DNA of 37,409 nt from Flavobacteriaceae bacterium (GCA_002862805.1 PKEA01000020.1:1-37409), one strand, 5' to 3'. Counted from the first letter of the stretch, positions 1 through 8,902 are shown. Made by a program: numbers and translations. Notes: generated from the letters alone by a model not told the origin.

Positions 1-265
1 CTGCTTAATCAGCGTTCAAAAAAACGATGTGCCTATGTGTTTGAAAAATTAAGTTCAAGAATATTCTCAAGAACAAAAAAACAAGTAAAGATTCTTCCTT
101 AAGTATGGACTCGAGGCAAAGCCGAACAGAGTGAAACTAATGAAAAAAATGTAGGTTGATTATAAATAAAAAACCGCAGATAACTGAAACAGTTTTGCGG
201 TTTTTAGTAGTTAAGGTTGGTTATAATTGTATGAGAATAAGTGTTACCTTAAGTCTCTATATTTT
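1..265. other. Gene-free left edge
   Basis: I see no convincing coding region here. It contains a short palindromic patch around 58-79 (AGAATATTCT flanked by GTTCA and CAAGAAC), a motif GACTCGAG-N7-CGAAC at 108-127, and the terminator described separately. The GACTCGAG-N7-CGAAC motif resembles the inner hairpin of the cassette repeat at 32877-32898. What lies further left cannot be judged. Confidence 0.5.
168..206. terminator. Terminator downstream of dnaN
   Basis: The stem AAAACCGCA pairs with TGCGGTTTT, with a small inner stem ACTG/CAGT in the loop, and has T-runs on both strands. It lies about 60 bp beyond the dnaN stop codon and would end leftward transcription from dnaN. The A/T-rich tails on both sides make it plausibly bidirectional. 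Confidence 0.7.
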
Positions 266-1384
266 CTAGCTATTTAACATAACAGGCATTACAAGCATTG
301 TAACAGTTTCTCCATCATCTAATCCATCAACAGGAGTTAATATTCCGGCTCTGTTTGGCATAGACATTTCCAATTGAATTTCATCGCTCGTTAAGTTGTT
401 TAACATTTCAATTAAAAAACGAGAGTTAAAACCAATTTGCATATCATCACCTTGATAATCACAAGTTAAGCGCTCATCAGCTTTGTTAGAGTAATCAATA
501 TCTTCAGCAGAAATATTCAATTCTGTACCAGCAATTTTTAAACGAATTTGGTGCGTTGTTTTGTTAGCAAAAATAGCCACACGACGTACCGAACTTAAAA
601 ATTGTGTTCTATTGATTAATAATTTATTTGGATTTTCTTTAGGAATAACCGCTTCATAATTTGGATATTTTCCATCAATTAAACGACAAGTTAATACATA
701 GTTCTCAAAAGAGAAAGTAGCATTAGCATCGTTATAATCAATTTTTACTTCAGCATCAGAAGCACCTAAGATTCCTTTTAAAATATTCAAAGGTTTTTTA
801 GGCATAATAAAATCAGCCACTTGAGATGCTTTCACATCTGTACGTGCGTATTTTACTAATTTGTGAGCATCAGTAGCAACAAATATTAAACCTTCTGGAG
901 AAAACTGAAAGAATACTCCACTCATTACAGGTCTTAAATCGTCATTACCAGCAGCAAATATTGTTTTTCCTACAGCAGTTGCTAAAACTTCAGCAGGTAC
1001 TAGAGTAGTAGAAGGTTCTTCTAAACTTACTGCTTTTGGAAATTCATCACCTGGAGCGTACGCAATTGCATATTTACCAGAGTTTGAACTAATTTCAACT
1101 GTACTATTTTCTTCAACGGTAAAAGTTAAAGGTTGTTCAGGAAATGTTTTTAAAATATCTAATAGTAGTTTTGCAGGAATTGCAACACTACCTTGACTTG
1201 TAGAATCTATTTCTAATGTAGCAGACATGGTAGTCTCTAAATCAGATGCAGATACTGTAAGGGCGTTATTATCTAATTCAAATAGAAAATTATCTAAGAT
1301 AGGTAACGTATTACTACTATTAATAACGCTTCCTAATACTTGTAGCTGTTTTAATAAATACGAACTTGATACTATAAACTTCAT
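266..1384 (-). CDS. dnaN: DNA polymerase III subunit beta (sliding clamp)
   Basis: This is the ring-shaped beta clamp that tethers the replicative polymerase to DNA. The 372-residue protein has the usual bacterial length for three repeated clamp domains. Recognisable family stretches are the N-terminal MKFIVSSSYLLKQL, the DDLRPVMSGVFF segment in the middle domain, and a C-terminal end rich in hydrophobic residues (TMLVMPVML) at the usual partner-binding region. Two ATG codons are in tandem at 1382-1387; I chose the second because the family usually begins MKFIV, but the first is equally possible. It is a single gene followed by a terminator. No dnaA or origin is visible beside it, so the classical dnaA-dnaN arrangement is absent here. 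Confidence 0.97.
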   Translation of the reverse strand: MKFIVSSSYLLKQLQVLGSVINSSNTLPILDNFLFELDNNALTVSASDLETTMSATLEIDSTSQGSVAIPAKLLLDILKTFPEQPLTFTVEENSTVEISSNSGKYAIAYAPGDEFPKAVSLEEPSTTLVPAEVLATAVGKTIFAAGNDDLRPVMSGVFFQFSPEGLIFVATDAHKLVKYARTDVKASQVADFIMPKKPLNILKGILGASDAEVKIDYNDANATFSFENYVLTCRLIDGKYPNYEAVIPKENPNKLLINRTQFLSSVRRVAIFANKTTHQIRLKIAGTELNISAEDIDYSNKADERLTCDYQGDDMQIGFNSRFLIEMLNNLTSDEIQLEMSMPNRAGILTPVDGLDDGETVTMLVMPVMLNS

Positions 1385-1471
1385 CATCTTTATATTAAAA
1401 ATCTTTTTATGATTTTATTTTCACAAATATATTCTAAATCTCTTCAAATAGCAAAAACTATTTATCAACAT

Positions 1472-3154
1472 CTATTTAGTGTACATTCTTTTTCTTAAAT
1501 AAGTAAAAAGGAATCCAAAAACTATTAAAATAAGCATTGGAAGCCCGATAGTTAGCACTTGTGCCATGGTATAATTTTGGTAAACTCTTTCTTTATTTAA
1601 AAGAGGTAAATTTACATCTTTACTTCTAATGTTAATAAGTCCGGTATCGTCTAATAAGTAGTTTACACAGTTCATCAAGAACTCTTTATTGCCATATAGG
1701 TTATTAGTCCATTTGTCAAAACCAAGTTCTAAAGGGCCGTTTTGATCCAATTGATTTTTAATAATATCACCATCACTTACCACAATCATTTTTGAAGCAT
1801 TACCTTCTGCTACATAACTATTGTCTTTAAAAGGTAAAATCCTATTAGTATACATTGAACTGAACTTTCCTTCAAATAAAACGGCAACTGGAAGCAATCC
1901 TTTACCTTGGTATTCTTCTGGTGTTGTTTCTTCAGTAACTGATGCTAAACTAACTTCGGTGGGAGTTCCTATTGGTCTAGAATATTCAGAACTAGTCAAT
2001 AAAACGGTTTTCTTTACTTTATTGTTCAATAATTCTATTGGAGAAGTAAATTCGAATTTAATTCCTTCCAAATTTTTAACTATTGGATTTTGAGTTTCAG
2101 GATATATAAAAGGAGCAAACTTCCAAAAATATTGTTGGAATTCAGTATCGCTTCCTTGTTCGCCAGTAGCAAGTTTTATAGGTGTTGCTCGTTCATCTTT
2201 AATCAATAACGAATGAATTCTAAACCCGTATTTAAAAAACATATCGTTTAAACCTAAATCTCTTTGATATGCTAAAATTGTTCCAGTTTCATTAAACATC
2301 TCTTCCATATCAGCCTTTACAGCATCGACCAACCAAAGTGTTTTTCCTCCAGAAATAATATATTGATCTAAAACTTGTTTTTCTTCTTCAGTAAAAACTT
2401 CAGTAGGTTTAGCAATAACCACCAAATCATATTTTTTTAAAGCTTCTAAAGATTGTGTTGGTTGTTTTGCAACAGAATCTAGTGTAAACGGACCTATATA
2501 ATAGCTTTCTTTAACTGTTTTTAAGAAATCGGCAATGTATTTATCTTCTAATTCACCATTTCCTTTTAAAACGGCAATTTTCTTTTGTTTGTCTTTTGAA
2601 ATTTTATTAATAGCTTCCGCGAAAGCGAATTCTAAATGCTGTACTGAGCTAATTACTTTTTGTTCAGTGGAAGCGCCCATTAAGTTTTTTAACAAACTAA
2701 CTTTTGTACTTTTATCGCCATAAGAAGCAATTGCCCAAGGAAAAACTACTTCTTGAGATTGTTTTCCTTTATTTTCTACAGTTATATTAAGCGGTTGCAA
2801 TCCTCTTTCATAAAATTGTTTCATTACAGCAACGCGTTCTTCTTCATTTTCAATAGGATTAGCAAATTCAAAAATAATGTTTGAATTATAAGCACTAAAT
2901 TCTTCTAATAACTGTTTAGTTTCGTCTTGTAAACGTTTAAATTCTGGCGGAAAGTTTCCTTCCAAAAAAACATCAATTATTAACGGACTATCAACACTTT
3001 TAATAATGTCTAATGAAGTTTGCGATAAAGTATAACGCTTGTCTTCAGTTAAATCAAATCGTTTAAAAAAATAATTCCCAATAATATTAATAGCAATTAA
3101 TGCAAATGCTATAAGAACAAGTTGTTTGATGTTTTGTTTTTTAGCTACTTTCAT
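1472..3154 (-). CDS. gldG: Gliding motility ABC transporter auxiliary protein GldG
   Basis: GldG belongs to the GldA/GldF/GldG ABC transporter that is needed for gliding in Flavobacterium johnsoniae. The 560-residue protein has one N-terminal membrane segment (about residues 12-29) followed by an FKRFDLTEDKRYTLS stretch typical of this family. A large soluble region follows, resembling the ABC-type 'Gldg/uncharacterised' domain, and a second membrane segment lies near the C terminus (about 535-555) before a basic RKRMYTK tail. Its start codon shares one base with the gldF stop codon, so the two are co-transcribed and probably translationally coupled. The ATPase GldA is not in the window. The assignment rests on the family pattern and on the pairing with gldF. 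Confidence 0.93.
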   Translation of the reverse strand: MKVAKKQNIKQLVLIAFALIAINIIGNYFFKRFDLTEDKRYTLSQTSLDIIKSVDSPLIIDVFLEGNFPPEFKRLQDETKQLLEEFSAYNSNIIFEFANPIENEEERVAVMKQFYERGLQPLNITVENKGKQSQEVVFPWAIASYGDKSTKVSLLKNLMGASTEQKVISSVQHLEFAFAEAINKISKDKQKKIAVLKGNGELEDKYIADFLKTVKESYYIGPFTLDSVAKQPTQSLEALKKYDLVVIAKPTEVFTEEEKQVLDQYIISGGKTLWLVDAVKADMEEMFNETGTILAYQRDLGLNDMFFKYGFRIHSLLIKDERATPIKLATGEQGSDTEFQQYFWKFAPFIYPETQNPIVKNLEGIKFEFTSPIELLNNKVKKTVLLTSSEYSRPIGTPTEVSLASVTEETTPEEYQGKGLLPVAVLFEGKFSSMYTNRILPFKDNSYVAEGNASKMIVVSDGDIIKNQLDQNGPLELGFDKWTNNLYGNKEFLMNCVNYLLDDTGLINIRSKDVNLPLLNKERVYQNYTMAQVLTIGLPMLILIVFGFLFTYLRKRMYTK

Positions 3155-3879
3155 TATGCTTTTAAAGATTTTAGTTTATAAACCGTTGCCGATAAAAATA
3201 AAAGGGTAACACTTAAAAAATAAGTAACATCTCTAGTATCAATTACACCACGACTCATACTTTTAAAATGATAATCCATACCAAATGAAGCAATTAATTT
3301 ACTGTTGTTTTCAAATAAAGAAGCAATTCCGTCAAAGCCAAAATAAAATACAAAGCATAAAAATACAGCTAAAATAAATGCAACAATTTGATTTTCAGAT
3401 AGTGTTGAAGTAAAAATTCCTATTGAAGTATATGCAGCAATTAAAAATAAAAGTCCGAAATAAGAACCAAGCGTACTTCCCATATCAATATTTCCTTGTG
3501 GCGAACCAAAGTAAGAAATTACAAAAACATAAACGATTGAGGGAACAATAGCTAAAACAATTAAAATAAAAGCTCCTAAGAATTTTCCATTTACAATTTC
3601 CCAAATCGACAAGGGTTTTGTAAAAAGTAATTCTAAAGTCCCTTGTTTCTTTTCATCTGAGAAAGAACGCATGGTTACCGCAGGAATTAAAAAGGTAAAA
3701 ATCCATGGAGAAAGTTTAAAAAACGGACTCATATCGGCAAAACCAGAGTTTAATATGTTAAAATCTCCTTCAAAAACCCATAGAAATAATCCATTAAGTA
3801 ATAAGAATATAGCAATTACGAGATAACCAATTGGCGAACCAAAAAAGGATTTTATTTCTCTTAATAATAATGCTTTCAT
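3154..3879 (-). CDS. gldF: Gliding motility ABC transporter permease GldF
   Basis: This is the membrane permease of the GldAFG ABC transporter. The 241-residue protein has about six hydrophobic segments, beginning at residues 16-36 (IGYLVIAIFLLLNGLFLWVF). It carries the cytoplasmic motif FSDEKKQGTLELLFTKPLS near residue 72-90, characteristic of the ABC-2 permease/GldF family. It is the first gene of gldF-gldG with a one-base overlap. The 90 bp upstream (3880-3970) are AT-rich with a possible weak TAAATTCG box. GldF and GldG have been linked to gliding in the genus, although some lineages carry the genes without gliding. Confidence 0.94.
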   Translation of the reverse strand: MKALLLREIKSFFGSPIGYLVIAIFLLLNGLFLWVFEGDFNILNSGFADMSPFFKLSPWIFTFLIPAVTMRSFSDEKKQGTLELLFTKPLSIWEIVNGKFLGAFILIVLAIVPSIVYVFVISYFGSPQGNIDMGSTLGSYFGLLFLIAAYTSIGIFTSTLSENQIVAFILAVFLCFVFYFGFDGIASLFENNSKLIASFGMDYHFKSMSRGVIDTRDVTYFLSVTLLFLSATVYKLKSLKA

Positions 3880-3970
3880 TTATGTTTAACTGTTTATATG
3901 TTCAATTGTTTGCTTAAATTGAATTGCGAATTTATAAAAAATATAGTAATCATTTTTTTTAAACAAATGT

Positions 3971-4267
3971 TTAATGTAAAGTTGCTAATTTATCTACGCT
4001 CCAAGCTTCAGGTTTATCGCTAAATAAAGCTTTGGTAAAACTCCAAACACCTTTAAATAATTCAGAATTTCTGTAGTTTTCCAAATGGTCTTCAGTTTCC
4101 CAATAACTGTAGGTAAAAAAAGTTCTTTTATCGTTTTTGTCTTGATATAATTCTAAAAATAAATTTCCATCAAAACCTCTAATCTTATCTTTAACTTCTT
4201 CAAAATTCTCTAAAAAAGCAGCAATGTTTTCTTCGTGAAAACGCAATTTAACAATTCGTACAAACAT
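3971..4267 (-). CDS. Small antibiotic-biosynthesis-monooxygenase-like (ABM/dimeric alpha-beta barrel) protein
   Basis: This 98-residue protein has the look of a dimeric ferredoxin-like-barrel ABM-domain protein: an N-terminal strand MFVRIVKLRF, a helix (FLENFEEVKDKIRGFDG), then the strand/aromatic pattern FFTYSYWETEDHLENYR, where the WE...L..Y..S motif is typical. Members include putative quinol monooxygenases and heme-degrading enzymes, but nothing here fixes the substrate. It starts one base after the stop codon of the SAM-hydroxide adenosyltransferase gene, so the two form an operon. The functional link between them is not evident. Confidence 0.8.
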   Translation of the reverse strand: MFVRIVKLRFHEENIAAFLENFEEVKDKIRGFDGNLFLELYQDKNDKRTFFTYSYWETEDHLENYRNSELFKGVWSFTKALFSDKPEAWSVDKLATLH

Positions 4268-4268
4268 T

Positions 4269-5096
4269 TTATTTAAATTCTATTGTTACTACATCTCTGA
4301 AATTAAGACCTAAAAGAGTAGAAGCACAACCAACAGTTTTTGGGTTACTTTTATAAACAGCGATTTCTAATAAATTATTTTCATTAAATAAGGCAAGTTT
4401 TTCTCCTTCAAAATCTTTTAGTGTGTATTTATCAGTAGTATTAAAATCAGAAAAATTATTTTTAATAGTACTTATTTTTTTGTTGTTGAATTTTATTTCA
4501 AAAGGTCTATTTCTATTCACTTCTTGAAACATTTTTTTAGAAATATTGGTAACACAATTACCAAAATGATCAATATAAACGATATTTCCTTTAATGACTC
4601 TTAAGTCATCAGACACAATCGCAACCAAATCATTTACTTTTTTGAGTTCGTTAATTTCTTTACCAATAACGTTTAACAATCCACCACGCGCTATATGACA
4701 AGCAACTGCAACAAAAACATCTATATCGGTAGCATCTTTATTCAATCGGTCGTGAATATTAATGGCAACTATTTTTTGGGCTACTTTTTTTTGTGTAAGA
4801 GTACTTAAAATTCCATTATCTGCACAAATAAAATAATGATCATCCCATTGGAGAGCAATATGTTGGGTTTCATTTGTGCGTTCGCTATCAACACCAATAA
4901 TGTGAATTGTTCCTTTTGGAAAACTATCATAAGCAGCTGCAATACAATATCCTGCTTCTAATGTATTGAATAAATCTATGTTATGAGAAATATCAATAAT
5001 TCTAGCTTCATTATAACCAGAAATCAATTTTCCTTTTAAAGCACCTACAAAGTGGTCTTTTAATCCAAAATCAGTAGTTAAAGTAATTATTGACAT
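4269..5096 (-). CDS. SAM hydroxide adenosyltransferase (DUF62 family)
   Basis: The family hydrolyses S-adenosyl-L-methionine to adenosine and methionine using hydroxide as nucleophile, and is related to the fluorinase and chlorinase enzymes. The 275-residue length and the N-terminal signature ITLTTDFGLKDHFVGALKG are diagnostic. Further family segments are VDSER with a nearby His, FICADNGILS, and YIDHFGNCVTNI in the C-terminal barrel domain. It is the first gene of a two-gene unit with the ABM protein and is divergent from phoH across 155 bp. A TAGCTTTG box on its strand at 5202-5209 could be a promoter element, but its spacing to an upstream TTG is poor. Confidence 0.9.
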   Translation of the reverse strand: MSIITLTTDFGLKDHFVGALKGKLISGYNEARIIDISHNIDLFNTLEAGYCIAAAYDSFPKGTIHIIGVDSERTNETQHIALQWDDHYFICADNGILSTLTQKKVAQKIVAINIHDRLNKDATDIDVFVAVACHIARGGLLNVIGKEINELKKVNDLVAIVSDDLRVIKGNIVYIDHFGNCVTNISKKMFQEVNRNRPFEIKFNNKKISTIKNNFSDFNTTDKYTLKDFEGEKLALFNENNLLEIAVYKSNPKTVGCASTLLGLNFRDVVTIEFK

Positions 5097-5251
5097 TCTT
5101 TTGTTTATAACTTATTCTAAAATCAAAAATAGTTTTGCTTAAATTTGAATAGCATCATTTATAGTTTTTTATAAGATAAATAATATTTCAAATTATAGAT
5201 ACAAAGCTAATGTATTTTCAGCACAAGAAAAATAATTAAAATAAAAAGCCT

Positions 5252-6202
5252 TTGAACGAAAGAATTATTGAATTAACAGACATTACTCCAAAAGAATTTT
5301 GGGGTGCTCAAGATGTTAATCTTGAGGCGATTAAAAAATATTATCCAAAATTAAAAATTGTTGCAAGAGGAACAATTTTAAAAGCTTATGGAGAAGCAGA
5401 AATTCTAGATGAATTTGAAACTCGTTTTAGAAGATTAATGCAGCATTTCTCTCGTTATAATCGAATTGATGATAATGTTATTTTAAGAGTTTTGGAAAGT
5501 AATGCTCAAGAAACTCAACACATGAACAATAGCGATAAAATTCTTGTTCATGGTATTGGTGGAAAACTCATTAAAGCGATGACTCCTAATCAGCAAAAAT
5601 TAGTTGATTTAGTAATGAAAAACGATATGGTTTTTGCTATTGGTCCAGCGGGAACAGGAAAAACCTATACTGGAGTTGCTATGGCGGTTAAAGCTTTAAA
5701 AGAAAAGCAAGTTAAACGTATTATTTTAACTCGTCCTGCTGTTGAAGCGGGTGAAAATTTAGGTTTTCTTCCTGGAGATATGAAAGAAAAACTTGATCCG
5801 TATATGCAACCTTTATATGATGCTTTGCGCGACATGTTACCTCCAAATACCTTAGATGATTATATTATGAAAGGTATTATTCAAATTGCTCCTTTAGCTT
5901 TTATGCGTGGAAGAACTTTAGATAATGCATTTGTAATTTTAGATGAAGCTCAAAACACTACGCATAATCAAATGAAGATGTTTTTGACTCGAATGGGGAA
6001 AAACGCAAAGTTTATGGTTACTGGAGATCCTGGTCAGGTTGATTTACCTCGTAGAACAATTTCGGGTTTAAAAGAAGCTATTTTAGTTTTAAAAGATATT
6101 GAAGGAATTGGAATTATATTTTTAGATGATAAAGATATTGTACGTCATAAATTAGTCAAGAAAGTTATTGATGCTTATAAAAGTATTGAAAACCATGACT
6201 AA
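5252..6202 (+). CDS. phoH: PhoH family ATPase
   Basis: This is a PhoH-like P-loop ATPase of 316 residues, the usual length for the PhoH/YbeZ type that is linked to RNA metabolism and ribosome maturation. The Walker A motif GPAGTGKT lies at about residues 131-138 and the Walker B motif is VILDEAQN. An N-terminal KH-like region precedes the ATPase domain. Translation appears to start at TTG: no in-frame ATG precedes the conserved N-terminal MNERIIELTD, and homologues normally begin at this point. A strong terminator follows at once. Partners such as YbeY are not nearby. Confidence 0.93.
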   Translation: MNERIIELTDITPKEFWGAQDVNLEAIKKYYPKLKIVARGTILKAYGEAEILDEFETRFRRLMQHFSRYNRIDDNVILRVLESNAQETQHMNNSDKILVHGIGGKLIKAMTPNQQKLVDLVMKNDMVFAIGPAGTGKTYTGVAMAVKALKEKQVKRIILTRPAVEAGENLGFLPGDMKEKLDPYMQPLYDALRDMLPPNTLDDYIMKGIIQIAPLAFMRGRTLDNAFVILDEAQNTTHNQMKMFLTRMGKNAKFMVTGDPGQVDLPRRTISGLKEAILVLKDIEGIGIIFLDDKDIVRHKLVKKVIDAYKSIENHD

Positions 6203-6242
6203 AAATAAATAAGGAGCCTATTAAAGCTCCTTATTTATTTTA
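6203..6242 (+). terminator. Terminator after phoH
   Basis: A long perfect stem (AATAAATAAGGAGC with GCTCCTTATTTATT) around an 8-nt loop starts immediately after the phoH stop codon and ends in a T-rich tract. Confidence 0.9.
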
Positions 6243-6248
6243 TAATAT

Positions 6249-6280
6249 TTTGTTATTTAATGATTATTAAACTTTATTTG
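6249..6280 (+). promoter_or_regulatory. Probable promoter of the SDR gene
   Basis: TTTG at 6249-6252 and TTTATTTG at 6273-6280 are separated by 20 bp, close to the Bacteroidota pattern TTTG-N19-TAnnTTTG with one mismatch. The expected transcript start lies about 12 bases before the TTG start codon at 6300. Confidence 0.5.
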
Positions 6281-6299
6281 TAAACTAAAATAAACACAA

Positions 6300-7112
6300 T
6301 TGAAAAACGTACTTATTACTGGAGCTTCTGGCGGACTTGGGAAATTAACTACAAAGCATTTTGCTGATAACGGCTGGAATGTTATTGCAACTATGATAAG
6401 CTTAGACTTAGCGGAAGATTTACAAGGATATCCTAACGTTAAATGCTATAAACTTGATGTTACTTCTACCGAAAATATTGAAGAAGCCAAAGCTCAAATT
6501 TTAAACGATTTCAAAACTATTGATGTTGTGATAAATAACGCAGGTTTAGGTTATAGAAGTTTTGTAGAACTTTCTGAAGATTCTAAAATCAATACAATTG
6601 TTAATGTTAATTGGCTAGGCGTTGTAAAAGTTTGCAGGGCTTTTATTCCAGTTTTTAGAGAGCAAAATTACGGTCAGTTTATAAATATTACATCAATAGC
6701 TGGTTTAGTAAATTTACCATTGGGTAATTTTTACCATTCTACAAAACAAGCGGTTGAAAGTTTTTCAGAATGCATGTCTTATGAATTATTAGATTTTAAT
6801 GTAAGTGTAAGTACGGTTCAATTTGGAAATGCTCCAACAGATTTTCAAAATAATGTTACCAAATGTGAAGATTCAGCAATTCCATCTTATAATAAAATGA
6901 TGAATTCTATCAATAATATTCTGAACAAGAAAACGAGTAAAAATAAAAATCTAACAACAACAATTGTAAATAAGTTATTTTCTATTGCCAATAACCCATC
7001 TAAAAATTTTAAAAAATATACAATTGGTTTTGATGCAAATTTCATGAAATATTTTAGAGGAATTGCAGGTTACCGTTTGTTTAACTTTATAATTAGAAAG
7101 AAAGTTCTTTAA
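6300..7112 (+). CDS. Short-chain dehydrogenase/reductase
   Basis: This is a classical SDR oxidoreductase of 270 residues. The nucleotide-binding motif TGASGGLG is at about residues 7-14, the NNAG motif lies in the middle (VVINNAGLGYRS), the catalytic Ser is in the ITSIAGL segment, and the catalytic Tyr/Lys pair is in YHSTK. The C-terminal part after the core is polar and then basic, unlike enzymes with a known substrate, so the substrate is unknown. The start is TTG, giving MKNVLITGASGG, where the glycine-rich motif sits at the usual distance from the N terminus. It is a single-gene unit between two terminators. Confidence 0.9.
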   Translation: MKNVLITGASGGLGKLTTKHFADNGWNVIATMISLDLAEDLQGYPNVKCYKLDVTSTENIEEAKAQILNDFKTIDVVINNAGLGYRSFVELSEDSKINTIVNVNWLGVVKVCRAFIPVFREQNYGQFINITSIAGLVNLPLGNFYHSTKQAVESFSECMSYELLDFNVSVSTVQFGNAPTDFQNNVTKCEDSAIPSYNKMMNSINNILNKKTSKNKNLTTTIVNKLFSIANNPSKNFKKYTIGFDANFMKYFRGIAGYRLFNFIIRKKVL

Positions 7113-7132
7113 AAAAAGAAATATTTATTTTT

Positions 7133-7168
7133 AAAAAAGACGTTTAATTTACTAAACGTCTTTTTTTT
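7133..7168 (+). terminator. Terminator after the SDR gene
   Basis: The stem AAAAAAGACGTTTA pairs with TAAACGTCTTTTTT around a 6-nt loop (ATTTAC), and eight T residues follow the GC part. It is a textbook hairpin 20 bp after the stop codon. Confidence 0.92.
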
Positions 7169-7283
7169 GTTTATAATTCAATTAAAATATTTATTTAGTA
7201 AGAATAATAGTGTTATATATATTGTTATGTAAATAAATAATTAAAAATTTAACAAATAATTTATAAAAAATATAATTTTATTA

Positions 7284-7312
7284 TTGTTTACTAAAATGTT
7301 TTTATATCTTTA
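7284..7312 (+). promoter_or_regulatory. Probable promoter of the surface-protein gene
   Basis: TTG at 7284-7286 and TATCTTTA at 7305-7312 are 18 bp apart, resembling TTG-N17-23-TAnnTTTG with one mismatch at the last base. The leader to the ATG at 7360 would be about 40 bases. Confidence 0.5.
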
Positions 7313-7359
7313 ACTTATAATAATTCAAAACTTAACTATGAACTCAAAAATCTACCATT

Positions 7360-8775
7360 ATGAAAAAAATTTACTTATCACTAACTGTGGCATTATGCTT
7401 CTGTACGACTAACGCTCAAGTGGGTATTGGAACAACAAACCCACAAGCTTTTTTAGATTTAAACTCAAACACACAAGGTGTTTTAATTTCTAAAGTAGCA
7501 TTAACTTCAAGAAATATAGAATTACCAGTTGTAAATCCTCAAGGAGGTGGAGTGGTAGAAGGAACTTTAGTTTACAATACATCCACAGGTGGAGTAGCTC
7601 CGTTAAATGTTTCCCCAGGATTTTATTTTTGGGATGGAACATTTTGGGTTGCAATGGATGGTTTAGGAGGGAGAGATTGGTCTCTTCTTGGAAATTCAGG
7701 CACCAACCCTGTAATAAATTTCTTAGGTACAACCGATAATACAAACTTAATCTTTAGAACAAATAATTTGCAAAGAGCAGTAGTACGTTCTGATGGGAAT
7801 GTTGCTATAAATTCGCCAGGTGATGCTTGGACAAAATTATATGTTAATACAACTGGAGCTTTTAATGATGCTTTAAGAGGGAGAAATGATGACACTGTAG
7901 GAAATGCACTTTGGGCAACAAATATTAATGATGGCGGAACATCTGTTTTAGGAGGTTCTGGTGCAGGAGGTAGTATTTACCCTAGTACTGGTGCAGGAGT
8001 TGCGGGTTCTGGTCCTTATGTAGGAGTTTATGGAACAAATGGTTACGGTTCTCCTTCTAATACGAGCCATTATTCTAATTCAGGAGGCGGATTTTCATTA
8101 GATTCAGATAATAATACTGCTACACTTAATAATAGTGCTTTTGCAAAAATTGCAGGAATTGATAATATTTCACCAGACGGTTCTTTAGCTTCAAGAAGAA
8201 GTCTATATGGTGGGTATTTTAATGCTGGAGTTGGAGCAGGTCAGGCTTATGCCTATGTGGGAATAAAATACAATGCAAATGCTGCCGGAGGAGGAGGAAC
8301 TAATTATAAAATTATTGGTAACGGTACAAATTCAACCATGATTATAGATGAAGATAATAAACCAAGAGTTTTATTTTCTCCTGAAGCACCAGAAATTTTA
8401 TTTGAAGATTACGGAACTTCTCAATTAGTAAATGGAGAAGTTTATGTAACAATCGATCCAGTTCTTAAAAAAGCTTTGTATGTTGATGAAAAACATCCAC
8501 TTAAAGTGTTTATTCAGCTAGAAGGAGATTGTGCTGGAGTATTTGTAACAGACAAATCTGTAGACGGATTTAAAGTTAAAGAATTAGCAAGAGGGACTTC
8601 TAATGTTAAATTTTCATGGCATATAGTTGCTAATAGAGCTGATGATAAAGACAGTTTAGGGAATGTTACTTCTGAGCATGTTGGTTTACGTTTACCTTAT
8701 GGGCCAATACCAATTAAAGAGACACAAATGTCAAATAAAAAATTCAAAACAAATGAAAGTATATCAATGAATTAA
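7360..8775 (+). CDS. Exported surface/structural protein with VGIGTTNPQ opening
   Basis: This 471-residue protein begins with a signal peptide (MKKIYLSLTVALCFCTTNAQ). It is followed directly by VGIGTTNPQAFLDLNSN, an opening found in many secreted Bacteroidota proteins that resemble phage tail-fibre or tail-collar proteins. The middle is rich in Gly, Asn, Ser and Thr, with low-complexity turns (GGSGAGGS, AAGGGGTNY), suggesting a beta-rich fibrous or shell structure. I see no clear type IX secretion C-terminal sorting domain: the C terminus is a charged tail. It forms its own unit with a promoter-like box upstream and a terminator downstream. The precise role is unknown; surface adhesin or envelope structural protein is a guess. 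Confidence 0.85.
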   Translation: MKKIYLSLTVALCFCTTNAQVGIGTTNPQAFLDLNSNTQGVLISKVALTSRNIELPVVNPQGGGVVEGTLVYNTSTGGVAPLNVSPGFYFWDGTFWVAMDGLGGRDWSLLGNSGTNPVINFLGTTDNTNLIFRTNNLQRAVVRSDGNVAINSPGDAWTKLYVNTTGAFNDALRGRNDDTVGNALWATNINDGGTSVLGGSGAGGSIYPSTGAGVAGSGPYVGVYGTNGYGSPSNTSHYSNSGGGFSLDSDNNTATLNNSAFAKIAGIDNISPDGSLASRRSLYGGYFNAGVGAGQAYAYVGIKYNANAAGGGGTNYKIIGNGTNSTMIIDEDNKPRVLFSPEAPEILFEDYGTSQLVNGEVYVTIDPVLKKALYVDEKHPLKVFIQLEGDCAGVFVTDKSVDGFKVKELARGTSNVKFSWHIVANRADDKDSLGNVTSEHVGLRLPYGPIPIKETQMSNKKFKTNESISMN

Positions 8776-8799
8776 AAATGAAAAAATATATTACTTAAA

Positions 8800-8837
8800 G
8801 TCCGTTTATTCTATAAAAATAAACGGATTTTTTATTT
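8800..8837 (+). terminator. Terminator after the surface-protein gene
   Basis: The stem TCCGTTTATT pairs with AATAAACGGA around a short loop and is followed by TTTTTTATTT. Confidence 0.9.
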
Positions 8838-8846
8838 ATAAATATT

Positions 8847-8877
8847 TTTGAAGATAGGAAGAAAGAATCTACATTTG
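8847..8877 (+). promoter_or_regulatory. purC promoter
   Basis: TTTG (8847-8850), a 19-bp spacer, and TACATTTG (8870-8877) match the Bacteroidota housekeeping promoter exactly. Initiation is expected at about 8883-8886, giving a leader of about 20 bases that begins with the ACAACAACACA motif. Confidence 0.85.
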
Positions 8878-8883
8878 CAATAC

Positions 8884-8896
8884 ACAACAACACAAA
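8884..8896 (+). promoter_or_regulatory. Leader motif ACAACAACACAAA (purC)
   Basis: This 13-base motif lies 6 bases after the purC -7 box. The same 13 bases are present in the purL leader, and the first 11 also just downstream of the pyrE -7 box. It may be a regulator site, a transcription-start-region element or a translation-enhancing unstructured leader. Confidence 0.5.
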
Positions 8897-8902
8897 TACT
8901 TA

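Noticed and set aside
1..160. Remnant of an insertion sequence at the left edge
   Set aside because: There is a palindromic patch but no recognisable transposase fragment or paired terminal repeats in the available sequence.
7490..7895. Reverse-strand open frames inside the surface-protein gene and similar shadows in fadA, purL and the beta-helix gene
   Set aside because: They have no homology-like features and are mirror frames of well supported genes.
7360..8775. Prophage tail-fibre region
   Set aside because: The VGIGTTNPQ-type opening looks fibre-like but there is a signal peptide and no other phage gene nearby.
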